Position numbers and translations under genes: made by a program
Shown here: positions 53,719 through 62,979 of the stretch, piece after piece
Layout: every line of letters begins with the position of its first letter
Position numbering within the stretch: position 1 is the first letter of the stretch
Assembly: GCF_007993065.1 (NCBI RefSeq)
Contig: NZ_VOPL01000008.1
Coordinates: 1-64,000 of the forward strand
Reading direction: 5' to 3'
DNA length: 64,000 nt
Source of the DNA: Paracoccus aurantiacus
Lineage (GTDB): Bacteria > Pseudomonadota > Alphaproteobacteria > Rhodobacterales > Rhodobacteraceae
Notes under the pieces: model-generated
Told to the model about the DNA's origin: nothing
The model's input: only the letters and a program-made list of their open reading frames with translations
Databases searched by the model: none

Positions 53719-54645
53719 ATGAAGATAAGAACCACAATCACGGCAGCCTTGATTGCGACAGGGATTGCGCTGCCCGCTGCGGCGCAGGAACGCGTATCCA
53801 TTGGCACAGGCGGGACGGGGGGCCTGTTCTACATCATCGGCGCGGGCATCGCCGATATGATAAACAAGCATCTGGACGGCTATACCGCGCGGGCCGAAGT
53901 GACGGGCGCCTCGGTCGAGAATGTGCGTCGCGTGGCCGAGGGGCAGCTGACCATGGGGCTTTCGTCATCCTCCACCCTGTTCGAGGCGAAGAACGGGCAG
54001 GGTCCATTTGACGGCGAGCCGCAGAGCGTCGCGGGAATGGCCTATCTTTACCCGGCAGTGCTGCAGATCGCGACCACGGGCGGCACTGGCATCGCATCGT
54101 TAGAGGATCTGGCAGGCAAGCGCGTCAATCTGGGCCCGCCCGGTTCCAATTCGGCAGTTCTGGCACAGCGACTGCTGGAGGCATATGGCGTGTTCGATGC
54201 AGGCAATGCGCAGTTCCTGTCCTACACGGAAGGCGTGACCGCGCTGACGAATGGCCAGGTTGATGCCGCTGTCGTTCTGGCTGGCGCGCCGACCGCCGCT
54301 CTGATTGATCTGGACGCGCAGGACGACATGGTCCTGCTGTCGCTGGACCCGGCAAAGGTCGAAAAGCTGTTCGCGGATTATCCCTATTATCAGCCTTACG
54401 AAATCCCCGCCGGCACCTATACCGACCAGACCGGACCGGTCGTCGCGATCAATGATCCCGCGACGCTGCTGGTCGCCGAGAATGCAGATCCGGCGCAGGT
54501 GCAGGCGCTGACCGGCGCGATATTCGACAATCTGGCAGAACTTGCGCAGGTTCATCCGCAAGCGACCGCGATCACGCTGGAAACGGGGCCGAATACGCCG
54601 ATACCGCTGCATCCCGGCGCACAGGCCTATTTCGACAGCAAATAA
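53719..54645 (+). CDS. TAXI family TRAP transporter solute-binding protein
   Basis: A 308-residue periplasmic protein: signal peptide to about AAAQ (residue 23), then VSIGTGGTGGLFYIIGAGIADMINKH, the TAXI-subfamily ligand region. GGAGGAGGAAAAG precedes the ATG. TAXI proteins deliver carboxylates to a fused TRAP permease, encoded next. The ligand is unknown; known TAXI ligands are mostly small organic acids. Confidence 0.92.
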   Translation: MKIRTTITAALIATGIALPAAAQERVSIGTGGTGGLFYIIGAGIADMINKHLDGYTARAEVTGASVENVRRVAEGQLTMGLSSSSTLFEAKNGQGPFDGEPQSVAGMAYLYPAVLQIATTGGTGIASLEDLAGKRVNLGPPGSNSAVLAQRLLEAYGVFDAGNAQFLSYTEGVTALTNGQVDAAVVLAGAPTAALIDLDAQDDMVLLSLDPAKVEKLFADYPYYQPYEIPAGTYTDQTGPVVAINDPATLLVAENADPAQVQALTGAIFDNLAELAQVHPQATAITLETGPNTPIPLHPGAQAYFDSK

Positions 54646-54651
54646 GCAACC

Positions 54652-56601
54652 ATGCCGGGGGTGGGCGCGATGTTCGACAAGTTGATGGAGGCCATTGGCC
54701 TTACCCCGGAGCGTGAGCATAACCCGACCGAGCGCTTCGTCGTCTCGGTCTGGTTCGCGGGGCTGGCAATCGCGATCACCGCGCTGGTGATCTATGGCGC
54801 GTATTTCGGGCTTATCACGGCGCTGATTCTTCGGGCAGAGTTCTTCTCGCTCGTCGCCTCGGCTGGGCTTGCGGCGATTGGCCTGCGTCGCGGGCCGCTT
54901 TGGCAGCGGGTGATCTTTTATGCGCTGGCGGCCATTGTGCTGATTCCGGGCTTTCATATCCACGCCAGCTATATGGATATCGTGATGCGCGGCGCGATGT
55001 CGCGACCGGCGGATCTGTGGATATTCGTCGGGCTGATGCTGGCGCTGATCGCGCTTGTCCGCTTCACGGTCGGCTGGCCGCTGGTCATCATGGTTGTCGT
55101 GGCGCTCGGCTATGCGTGGTTCGGCTATCTGATCCCCGGCCAATACGGGCATTCGGGCTATGACCTGCGGCGGCTCACCTCGACCCTGATGCTATCGACG
55201 GAAGGGGTATACGGGGTGCCGATGGGTGTCGCGGTCGAATATATCTTTCTGTTCTCGCTGCTTGGCGGGTTGCTGATGAAGATCGGGACCGGAGAGGTCT
55301 TCGTCGATATGGCACGCGGCCTGACGGGTCGGATGCGGGGCGGGCCGGGGATGTCGGCGGCGCTGTCATCGACCCTGCTCGGCACGATCAATGGCAGTGC
55401 GGTGGCGAATGTGGTCACGACCGGCACCTTCACCATTCCGCTTATGAAGCGCACCGGATACACCGCGACGCTGGCTGGCGCGATCGAGGCAGCGGCATCG
55501 TCGGCCGGGCAGATCCTGCCGCCGGTCATGGGGGCCGCCGCCTTCCTGATGGCAGAAATCATCGGCGTGCCCTACGGCCAGATTGCGCTGGCGGCACTGG
55601 TTCCGGGGCTGCTTTATGTTGTCGCGTTGATGCTTGCCGTGTGGCTGGAGGCCGGTCGCCTTGGGCTGGAACGCGACCCGAGCGCGGGTTTTGCGCTGCT
55701 GCGCGACACCGTGCTGCGTCGCGGCTATCTACTGATACCGCTGCTGGCACTGATCGGATTCATGTTCGCCGGCTACACCCCGACGCGCGCCGCCGTGCTG
55801 AGCCTGGTCGCCGGGCTGATCGTCTCGGTCTTTCGGGCGGATACGCGGATCGGTGTGCTGGGGTTGATACAGGTCTGCCGCGATACGCTCGTTTCCGTCA
55901 TGCCCATTGTCGCGGCCGTCGCTGCGGCGGGCGTGGTCATCGGAGTGCTGAACCTGACCGGGCTTGGGTTGATGCTGTCGGGGCTGATCCTTGATGTCGG
56001 CGGCCAGAATATCTGGGTGATCCTGCTTCTGACGGCCTTCGTGTCCTTCATTTTGGGAATGGGTCTGCCGACTTCGGCGGCATATCTGCTGCTTGCGGTG
56101 CTGATCGCGCCCGCGCTGACCCAGCTTGGCTTGCCACCCATCGTTTCGCATATGTTCATCTTCTATTTCGGCCTCGTCTCGGCGATCACGCCGCCGGTCG
56201 CGCTGGCTGCCTATGCGGCGGCCTCGATCTCTGGTGCTGATGCCAATGCAACCGCGGTCGAGGCGATCCGGCTGGGTTTCGTCAAGCTGCTGGTGCCGTT
56301 TCTGTTCGTGACGATGCCGGGCCTGCTGATGCTGGGCAGCGGCGCGCAGATCGTGCTGTCCATGCTGCTTTCCCTTGCCGGATTGTCGGCGCTGACGGTT
56401 GCCTTCGCAGGCTGGCTGTGGCGCCCCCTGCGAATGGGAGAGCGTCTGCTGCTGGCCGTCTGCGCCATGTTGGTGCTGTGGCCCACCGACGTGACGGCGA
56501 CCGATACCGTGACCCTGATCGCGCGGCTTGCAGGATTGGCCGGGCTGGCTGTTCTGCTGCGCCGCGCGTCATCTGCCCCACCCCGTCAGACGGAGCGCTG
56601 A
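54652..56601 (+). CDS. TRAP transporter fused 4TM/12TM permease
   Basis: A 649-residue fused small-plus-large TRAP permease with roughly 17-19 membrane helices, the usual partner of TAXI proteins. FVSFILGMGLPTSAAYLLLAVL and MGAAAFLMAEIIGVPYGQI are typical of the large (DctM-like) half. ATG at 54652 is used; ATG at 54670 (MFDKLMEA) has a better-placed G-rich ribosome site and may be the true start. It starts six bases after the TAXI stop. Confidence 0.9.
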   Translation: MPGVGAMFDKLMEAIGLTPEREHNPTERFVVSVWFAGLAIAITALVIYGAYFGLITALILRAEFFSLVASAGLAAIGLRRGPLWQRVIFYALAAIVLIPGFHIHASYMDIVMRGAMSRPADLWIFVGLMLALIALVRFTVGWPLVIMVVVALGYAWFGYLIPGQYGHSGYDLRRLTSTLMLSTEGVYGVPMGVAVEYIFLFSLLGGLLMKIGTGEVFVDMARGLTGRMRGGPGMSAALSSTLLGTINGSAVANVVTTGTFTIPLMKRTGYTATLAGAIEAAASSAGQILPPVMGAAAFLMAEIIGVPYGQIALAALVPGLLYVVALMLAVWLEAGRLGLERDPSAGFALLRDTVLRRGYLLIPLLALIGFMFAGYTPTRAAVLSLVAGLIVSVFRADTRIGVLGLIQVCRDTLVSVMPIVAAVAAAGVVIGVLNLTGLGLMLSGLILDVGGQNIWVILLLTAFVSFILGMGLPTSAAYLLLAVLIAPALTQLGLPPIVSHMFIFYFGLVSAITPPVALAAYAAASISGADANATAVEAIRLGFVKLLVPFLFVTMPGLLMLGSGAQIVLSMLLSLAGLSALTVAFAGWLWRPLRMGERLLLAVCAMLVLWPTDVTATDTVTLIARLAGLAGLAVLLRRASSAPPRQTER

Positions 56602-56602
56602 G

Positions 56603-57481
56603 ATGACAGCCGAGAATTTGCCCTTCCACCCCAACCCCTCGGCCCCGGATATCACGCTGCCAAAGGGTGCCTGCGACGCGCATTGTCATGTCTTCGGCCC
56701 CGCCGCGCGCTTTCCCTTTGCGCCGGGCAGGACCTATACCCCCGTCGATGGTCCGTGGGAGACGCTGGAAAAGCTGCACGAGCTGCTTGGGCTGGACCGG
56801 ACCGTGCTGGTGCAGGCAAGCTGCCACGGGACGGACAACTCTGCCATGCTGGATGCCATCGAGAAGTCGAACGGCACATGCAGGGGCGTCGCTATGGTTG
56901 GTCGCGATGTGACCGATGCAGAGCTGCGCCGCCTCGATGCGGCTGGCGTGCGCGGCATCCGCTTCAACTTTGTCACGCATCTGGGCAAGGACGCCGATAT
57001 TGAGACTGTGCAGGCCCTTGCAGAGCGTATTGCCCCGCTGGGCTGGCACGCTGTCGTGCATTTCGAAGCCGACCGGCTGGAAACGCTTGCCCCGATGCTG
57101 AAAGCCCTGCCCGTGACGATGGTGATCGACCATATGGGGCGCGTCGATATGGGTAAGGGGATGGATCAGCCGGCATGGCGGATGCTGCTGGAGCTGATGG
57201 ATGATGAGCGCTTCTGGGTGAAGGTGTCCGGCGCAGAGCGTCTGACCCGCGAGGGCCCGCCCTATCGCGACGCGGTGCCCTTCGCCCGCGATCTGGTGAC
57301 GCGCTTCCCGGACCGGGTGCTGTGGGGCACGGACTGGCCGCATCCCAATATCAGGAAGGACATGCCGGATGACGGGGCGCTTGTGAACCTTCTGGCCCGG
57401 ATCGCGCCGTCTGCGGAACATCTGCACAAGCTTCTGGTCGACAATCCGACCCGGCTTTACTGGCCCGAACAGGCCCCCTAG
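56603..57481 (+). CDS. Amidohydrolase family lactonase (LigI-like)
   Basis: A 292-residue TIM-barrel metal hydrolase close to 2-pyrone-4,6-dicarboxylate lactonase. CDAHCHVFGP (24-33) is the first metal motif. VLVQASCHGTDNSAMLDAI, VVHFEAD, VIDHMGRVD and the final LWGTDWPHPN active-site Asp block are conserved. It is one base after the TRAP permease stop, so the operon probably imports and hydrolyses a lactone or pyrone carboxylate. The exact substrate is not certain. Confidence 0.85.
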   Translation: MTAENLPFHPNPSAPDITLPKGACDAHCHVFGPAARFPFAPGRTYTPVDGPWETLEKLHELLGLDRTVLVQASCHGTDNSAMLDAIEKSNGTCRGVAMVGRDVTDAELRRLDAAGVRGIRFNFVTHLGKDADIETVQALAERIAPLGWHAVVHFEADRLETLAPMLKALPVTMVIDHMGRVDMGKGMDQPAWRMLLELMDDERFWVKVSGAERLTREGPPYRDAVPFARDLVTRFPDRVLWGTDWPHPNIRKDMPDDGALVNLLARIAPSAEHLHKLLVDNPTRLYWPEQAP

Positions 57482-58812
57482 GACGGGGTGCCGCTTTTGG
57501 CGCGGACCCGGCGGAAGGCGAGCATGCAGCCGATCGTCCAGCTGAGGTTGAAGACGAGGTTGCTGAATGCGGCGCCCTCGACCCCCCAGAGATGGACGAA
57601 TGGCAGGAAGGACGCCGCGAACAGCACGGTCGAGATCACGGTGACGCGCACCAGAATCCGGTCTTTGCCCATCGACAGCAGCGCCGGGTTCAGCGCCACG
57701 CCCGACGCGAAGATGATCGAGGAGCCGAGCAGGATGTTCATGACCGGACCCGCACCCGCATAAGCATTGCCGAACAGCCGCTCGATCACCCATTCCATGT
57801 TCAGCATGATCGGCAGTGCGACGACCAGCTGCATCATCAGGATCGAGACTGAGACGATCAGCACAACCCGGTTGAACTGCGCGATCTTTCCCTGTTCCCA
57901 AAGCCGGGCAAGCTCGGGATAGATGGTTTGCCGGATCGGCCCTGCCAGCTTGGTAACGCGGTTCATGACGCGCTTCCCAAGCTGATAGATGCCGACAGCC
58001 GCCGGGTTCATCATCGCGCCAAGAACAAGGATATCGAAACGATTTGCCGACTGGCGCAGGATCACGTTGAAATTCGAGTTCCAGAGAAAGCGCAGGAAGC
58101 CCGGATTCTCGCGCAGCGCCTGAAGGCCCGAGGCCGCGCGCACCCCGTGATATCCGTGGCGGTGCAGTTCCTTCAGCGCGCAGAAGAAGGCGACCAGCCC
58201 GTCCATAAGGCTTTGCGCCAGAAGCAGCGCAAGAAACGCCCATATGCCAAGCCCGCTGGCCCAGGCGATGACGGTCAGGGCAAGCCGGATCAGCGCCGTT
58301 ATCATGTCGATCCGCGCCAGCAGGTCGAAGCGGTCGAAGATGCGCAAGATGGCCGTGGCTGTCGAGCGGTACGAGAAGAACAGTCCGAAGGCGACAAACC
58401 AGATGTACTGCGCGCCGCTTTCATCCGACAGGCCGATCATCGGGGCGATGAAGCTGGCAAGGATGATACATGTCAGTCCGGACAGGATGCCGCCAAATGC
58501 GTCGATCAGGATCGACAGCTTTATCAGTCGAAGGAAGGCGGGTGCGTCGCGCCGGTCCTGCGCACCTATCGCGTATTTTATGACGGCCTGCCACGGCTCA
58601 AGCCGCACGATCAGGTCGACAATGCGCACAAAGGCTTCGACAAGGGCGAGAATCCCCAGATTCGTCGGCCCCAATGCGCGCGCGGTGATGAATAGCGTGG
58701 CTACCGCCGCCACAGAAATGAAAAGCTGGCTGCCAAAGGTCCAGGACAGGTTGCGCGACATGCGCGCGCGAAACGATCGCGCTTTGGGTTGAGCTTCGAC
58801 AGAATTGGCCAT
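57478..58812 (-). CDS. Polysaccharide flippase (Wzx/MVF-like)
   Basis: A 444-residue protein with about 12-14 membrane helices of the oligosaccharide flippase superfamily. GSQLFISVAAVATLFITARALGPTNLGILALVEAF at the N-terminus and NRFDILVLGAMMNPAAVGIYQLGKRVMN are characteristic. It should move lipid-linked repeat units across the inner membrane for the polysaccharide made by the genes on its right. It runs leftwards from the shared AT-rich region; its 3' end overlaps the amidohydrolase gene by four bases. Confidence 0.87.
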   Translation of the reverse strand: MANSVEAQPKARSFRARMSRNLSWTFGSQLFISVAAVATLFITARALGPTNLGILALVEAFVRIVDLIVRLEPWQAVIKYAIGAQDRRDAPAFLRLIKLSILIDAFGGILSGLTCIILASFIAPMIGLSDESGAQYIWFVAFGLFFSYRSTATAILRIFDRFDLLARIDMITALIRLALTVIAWASGLGIWAFLALLLAQSLMDGLVAFFCALKELHRHGYHGVRAASGLQALRENPGFLRFLWNSNFNVILRQSANRFDILVLGAMMNPAAVGIYQLGKRVMNRVTKLAGPIRQTIYPELARLWEQGKIAQFNRVVLIVSVSILMMQLVVALPIMLNMEWVIERLFGNAYAGAGPVMNILLGSSIIFASGVALNPALLSMGKDRILVRVTVISTVLFAASFLPFVHLWGVEGAAFSNLVFNLSWTIGCMLAFRRVRAKSGTPS

Positions 58813-59183
58813 TTCGGGGTAACGTCCGATACGCGTAACAACAAGCTACCGTCAAATAGTCCTATGTCGCTATAGTATAAAGCAGAATATTCGTCTATTT
58901 TTCAATACGTAAGCCTAGGAGGTCCTGAATTCGCGATCGACTCGACGGGATATTTTCCGGTTCACCTGTCGAAATGGACAGGTCAATACAATCAGGCTGC
59001 TGAAATGCGATCAGCGTCTTGACCATTCCCCGCCAAATATGATGAGGCAGGGTATCGTCGCGTTAGGGAAATCTGGAAAAGGTGACTTGCGGGTCAGTTT
59101 TACATGATGATGATGGCAGCCGATGGATGCGCTTGGGAAATCTCGCCTGTGAAGATGCCAAGATATCACTGAAAGGTTTGTGA
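58813..59183. other. AT-rich divergent control region of the polysaccharide locus
   Basis: A 371-base stretch without a gene. The segment 58861-58920 is about 35 percent GC, the lowest in the window by eye. It must carry promoters for the flippase (leftward) and the epimerase operon (rightward). It also holds a lux-box-like palindrome at 58964-58983. Confidence 0.75.
58964..58983. promoter_or_regulatory. Lux-box-like LuxR binding site
   Basis: ACCTGT-N8-ACAGGT, 20 bases in all, with both half-sites identical to the Vibrio fischeri lux box; the palindrome extends one base further inwards. Read rightwards, a TGAAAT -10-like element at 59001-59006 is placed as expected for a lux box overlapping a -35. 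This suggests acyl-homoserine-lactone control of the polysaccharide genes. Confidence 0.6.
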
Positions 59184-60200
59184 ATGAGGGTTCTGGTTAC
59201 CGGCGCTGCCGGATTCATCGGGTTTCATCTGTCCGATTTGCTGCTGAAGGAAGGTCATGAGGTCGTCGGGCTCGACAGTCACAACGACTATTATGACCCC
59301 GACCTGAAAGCCGCGCGCGAGGCGAAGCTTGTGGCGCAAGAGGGCTATCACTCCGTGCATGGCAAGGTCGAAACGCCCGGCCTTCTGATGGAGCTTTTCG
59401 ACACCCACAGACCAGATGCCGTCGTTCACCTGGCCGCGCAGGCCGGTGTCCGCTACTCGATCGAAAATCCGCGCGCCTATGTCGAGGCGAACCTGCTGGG
59501 CAGTTTCGAACTGCTGGAAGCCGCGCGCGCCTATCCGCCGAAACACCTGCTGATGGCCTCGACCAGCTCGGTTTACGGCGCGAATACCGACATGCCCTAT
59601 CGCGAGACCGACAAGGTGGACACGCAGATGTCCTTCTATGCGGCGACCAAGAAGTCGAACGAGGCGATGGCGCATAGCTATGCCCATCTGTTCGGTGTGC
59701 CGACGACCATGTTCCGGTTCTTCACCGTCTATGGACCGTGGGGGCGACCCGACATGGCGCCTTATCTTTTCACAAGCGCAATCATCGAAGGCCGCCCGAT
59801 CAAGGTCTTCAATCATGGCGACATGCGGCGCGATTTCACCTATGTTACCGATCTGGTCCGCGCGATCCGGCTGCTGATCGACGCGCCGCCGGTGCGACCC
59901 GAAAGCGCTGATGCCATTGAAGAAGGCGACAGCCTGTCGCCCGTCGCGCCGTGGCGGGCGGTCAATATCGGCAATGGCGATTCGGTGCAGCTTCTGGATT
60001 TCATCGCCGCGATCGAGGCGGCTTCGAACCGGCAGGCGGTCAAGAACCTGATGCCGATGCAACCCGGCGATGTGCCAGCGACATGGGCTGACACGACATT
60101 GCTGCGCCGCCTGACAGGCTATGCGCCGCAGACCTCGGTTCGCGAAGGCGCGCAGGCTTATGTGGACTGGTACCGCGACTATTATGGGATCGGCGCATGA
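59184..60200 (+). CDS. UDP-glucuronate 4-epimerase-like SDR enzyme
   Basis: A 338-residue extended SDR. NAD motif TGAAGFIG is at 6-13, and the catalytic pair Tyr152-x3-Lys156 in FYAATKKSNE is intact. GLDSHNDYYDPDLKAAR, HLAAQAGVRYSIENPRAY and FFTVYGPWGRPDMA are hallmarks of UDP-glucuronate 4-epimerases (Cap1J/LpsL type), which make UDP-galacturonate for capsule or LPS. It is followed with a four-base overlap by an ATP-grasp gene. Confidence 0.9.
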   Translation: MRVLVTGAAGFIGFHLSDLLLKEGHEVVGLDSHNDYYDPDLKAAREAKLVAQEGYHSVHGKVETPGLLMELFDTHRPDAVVHLAAQAGVRYSIENPRAYVEANLLGSFELLEAARAYPPKHLLMASTSSVYGANTDMPYRETDKVDTQMSFYAATKKSNEAMAHSYAHLFGVPTTMFRFFTVYGPWGRPDMAPYLFTSAIIEGRPIKVFNHGDMRRDFTYVTDLVRAIRLLIDAPPVRPESADAIEEGDSLSPVAPWRAVNIGNGDSVQLLDFIAAIEAASNRQAVKNLMPMQPGDVPATWADTTLLRRLTGYAPQTSVREGAQAYVDWYRDYYGIGA

Positions 60201-61168
60201 CGCAAACTGATGAAATCCCGGTTCTGATCTCGTCCGCCGGACGTCGCGGTGCGCTTGTGCGTGCCTTTCAGCAGGCTGGCGGCGACGGGTCGCGCGTCGT
60301 GGTTCACGGCTGCGATCTGAATCCTGATCTGTCGTCGGGTTGCCAGCTTTCCGATCACGCCCATCGCGTCCCGCGCTGCACCGATCCGGGCTTTATCGAC
60401 CGGATCGAGGAGATCACGCGCCGAAACAATATTCGCCTGATCGTGCCGACAATCGACACCGAGCTTGCTGCCTATGCCGGCGCGGCGGAGCGGCTGGCCG
60501 AAGCGGGCGCGCGTGTCCATGTCTCGCCGCCCGGTGTGATTGCGGCAGTGCGCGACAAGCTGCAGACGATGCGGGTTCTGGCAGAAGCGGGCGTTCCCGT
60601 GCCCGAAAGCTGCACCGAGGAGGAGTTGCGCGCCGATCCGGGCCGTCTTGGCTGGCCGGTTTTCGGCAAGCCCGTTGGCGGCAGCGCCAGTCGCGGCCTT
60701 GGGGTTTATGCGCGACCCGAGGATCTGAGCGCCAGCTTCGCAGAGCCGATGATGTTCCAACCGGTCCTGACAGGTGCAGAATACACCGTAAACATGTTCG
60801 TCGACGAGGGCGGAGAACTGCGCTGCGTGATCCCGCATCTGCGTATTCAGACCCGCGCCGGCGAGGTCGAGAAAGGTCGGACAGAGCGCCGCGCCGATCT
60901 GCGCGCGTTGGCCGAGGGGATTTGCCGCGCCTTGCCTGACGCGCGCGGCGTGATGTGCTTCCAGGTGATTGACGACCCGCGTCTCGGCCCGAAAGTCATC
61001 GAGATCAATGCACGCTTCGGCGGTGGCTATCCGCTGGCCCATCATGCCGGCGCGCGCTTTGCCGACTGGCTGATCGCCGAGGTCGCAGGCCGGCAATCGG
61101 ATGCCGGCGACGACTGGCGCGATGGGGTGACAATGCTGCGTTACGACGACGCAGTTTTCACCGGCTGA
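60197..61168 (+). CDS. ATP-grasp ligase (CarB-like) of a polysaccharide locus
   Basis: A 323-residue ATP-grasp protein. A pre-ATP-grasp Rossmann-like part (LISSAGRRGALV) is followed by the ATP-binding lysine in FGKPVGGSASRG and the metal-binding FQVIDDPRLGPKVIEINARFGGGYPL. Such enzymes join a carboxylate to an amine or thiol. Pairing with a HAD phosphatase inside glycan clusters is common, and a role in adding an amino acid or other group to a sugar is plausible but unproven. Confidence 0.82.
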   Translation: MTQTDEIPVLISSAGRRGALVRAFQQAGGDGSRVVVHGCDLNPDLSSGCQLSDHAHRVPRCTDPGFIDRIEEITRRNNIRLIVPTIDTELAAYAGAAERLAEAGARVHVSPPGVIAAVRDKLQTMRVLAEAGVPVPESCTEEELRADPGRLGWPVFGKPVGGSASRGLGVYARPEDLSASFAEPMMFQPVLTGAEYTVNMFVDEGGELRCVIPHLRIQTRAGEVEKGRTERRADLRALAEGICRALPDARGVMCFQVIDDPRLGPKVIEINARFGGGYPLAHHAGARFADWLIAEVAGRQSDAGDDWRDGVTMLRYDDAVFTG

Positions 61169-61176
61169 GCTGAACG

Positions 61177-61845
61177 ATGGCGATGCAGCCGCTCAGGATC
61201 GTGTTCGATCTGGACGACACCCTGTATCTGGAGCGTGATTTCGCCTTCAGCGGATTTGACGCGGTGGGGGCATACGTCGCCTCTCGGCATGGGATCACCG
61301 GCTTTGCAAAGATCTGCCGCGAGCTTTTCGACGGCCCGCACCGATCCGCCATTTTCGACGAGGCGCTGCGTATCGCCGGTCTGGCAGGGCGGCAGCCCGT
61401 GGCGGAACTGGTCGCGCTGTATCGCGGGCATGATCCTCAGGTTGCGCTTTGCCCCGATGCGAAGCGTTTTCTGAACGCAGGCCGTGGCCCATTCGGGCTT
61501 ATCACCGACGGACCAGAGGCCACGCAGCGCGCGAAGATCGCGGCGCTTGGCCTTGATGCCTTCTGCGATCAGGTCATTCCGACGGGTCAATGGCCAAAGG
61601 GTTTCGGCAAGCCGCATCCCCGCGCCTATGAGGAAATCGAAGCCTCGGCGCGGGGTCGACGCTGTGTTTACGTTGCGGATAACGCGGCGAAAGATTTCGT
61701 GACGCCCAACCGGCTGGGTTGGCTGACCGTGCAGATCCTGCGGCCCGAACGGGTCCATGACGGTGCCGCGCCTGACGCGGAACATGCCGCGCAGACCGTT
61801 ATTACATCGCTGGATCAGCTTGAGGCGAAGCTCTCGGCTGTCTGA
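61177..61845 (+). CDS. HAD family hydrolase
   Basis: A 222-residue haloacid-dehalogenase-type phosphatase. Motif I FDLDDTLY (nucleophile Asp near residue 10), motif II LITDGPEATQ, and the C-terminal motif VYVADNAAKDF are all clear. It starts eight bases after the ATP-grasp gene and likely acts in the same step of glycan modification. The 3' end overlaps the convergent glycosyltransferase gene by 31 bases. Confidence 0.85.
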   Translation: MAMQPLRIVFDLDDTLYLERDFAFSGFDAVGAYVASRHGITGFAKICRELFDGPHRSAIFDEALRIAGLAGRQPVAELVALYRGHDPQVALCPDAKRFLNAGRGPFGLITDGPEATQRAKIAALGLDAFCDQVIPTGQWPKGFGKPHPRAYEEIEASARGRRCVYVADNAAKDFVTPNRLGWLTVQILRPERVHDGAAPDAEHAAQTVITSLDQLEAKLSAV

Positions 61846-62921
61846 GGCACCGTCATCGCCTCGGCAATGATCGTGTCCCATTGCGACATGATATGCGCCG
61901 GGTCGAGTTTGTCCGCGACAATATGGGCAGATTTGCCCAGCCTTTCGCGAAGCGCTCGGTCGCTGGCGACCCATGTCATGGCGGCACCCAGCCCGACGAT
62001 GTCGCCATTCGCGACCAGAAGGCCGTTCTTGCCGTCACGCACCATCTCGGACGGCCCGAACGGGCAATCGAACGAGATGGTGGGAAAACCGGAACATGTC
62101 GCCTCTGCCACCACGTTGCAGAAGCCCTCATAGCGCGAACTGACAACCACGGCGTCGCCCTTGCTCAGCCAGTCGGCGGCAGTCGGGACCAGCCCGCCCA
62201 GCCTTGCGCGGCCTTCCAGCTTAAGATCGCGAATTTGCTTTTCCAGCCTCGGGCGCGCCTTGCCTTCACCGAAGATCGTCAGATTGGCCGGCAATTCGCG
62301 CGGCAGACGTGCAAATGCGTCCAGAAGCATGTCGAAACCCTTCTGGTGATCCAACCGTCCGACCGCGACAAAACGGCACGTATCCGACGGCGGGGCAGGG
62401 GTATAGGCAACCGGAAGGCACGGATTGGGAATGATATGCGAGCGTGCCTGCTGCGCTGGCGGCAGGTCGGACGCGGCGCCTTCGGTTTGCATGGCGATCC
62501 CCGCCGCGCGGGGCATCAGCGCGATCTGAAGCCGACGCCAGAAGCGGGCGGACTGCACTGCAGGGTTGTTGCGTTCGGAAATCACGACCGGAATCCCGGT
62601 CCCTGTGGCCGCGAGAAGCGTCAGGCAGTTCACCTTGGTCAGGAAGCTGACGATGATATCCGGCTGCACTTTCTTTATCAGCCGCCGGATTGCGAAAGCT
62701 CTGCGGGGTTGAAGCAAGCGCCCACCAGGTTTTCGGTTCGGCGCGTCCAGCACATGCAGACGCACGCCTGCCGGGTAATCGAAAAACGAGCCCTCCTTGG
62801 GCATCACCATCGCCGCGACATCGACCTCGTCGCCCTGCGCCAAACGATGCGCTGCCACGTCAGCCATTACCTTTTCGGCGCCACCAGCCCCGAAGCCACC
62901 TTGTATGAACAGTATTTTCAT
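61815..62921 (-). CDS. Glycosyltransferase family 4
   Basis: A 368-residue GT-B transferase. The acceptor-side GGFGAGGAEKVMADVA (9-24) and the donor-side FVAVGRLDHQKGFDMLLDAF and SRYEGFCNVVAEATCSGFP-I-FDC, the EX7E-like region, are characteristic. The start MKILFIQGG is used; the longer open frame upstream reads through a poor region. It probably adds a sugar to the lipid-linked repeat unit. Donor and acceptor unknown. Confidence 0.88.
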   Translation of the reverse strand: MKILFIQGGFGAGGAEKVMADVAAHRLAQGDEVDVAAMVMPKEGSFFDYPAGVRLHVLDAPNRKPGGRLLQPRRAFAIRRLIKKVQPDIIVSFLTKVNCLTLLAATGTGIPVVISERNNPAVQSARFWRRLQIALMPRAAGIAMQTEGAASDLPPAQQARSHIIPNPCLPVAYTPAPPSDTCRFVAVGRLDHQKGFDMLLDAFARLPRELPANLTIFGEGKARPRLEKQIRDLKLEGRARLGGLVPTAADWLSKGDAVVVSSRYEGFCNVVAEATCSGFPTISFDCPFGPSEMVRDGKNGLLVANGDIVGLGAAMTWVASDRALRERLGKSAHIVADKLDPAHIMSQWDTIIAEAMTVPQTAESFASS

Positions 62922-62979
62922 GCCGCTAGTCTTCTGGCCTTTTGTGTTAGCGTGATTTGAGACTGTGGATCGCCGCCAA

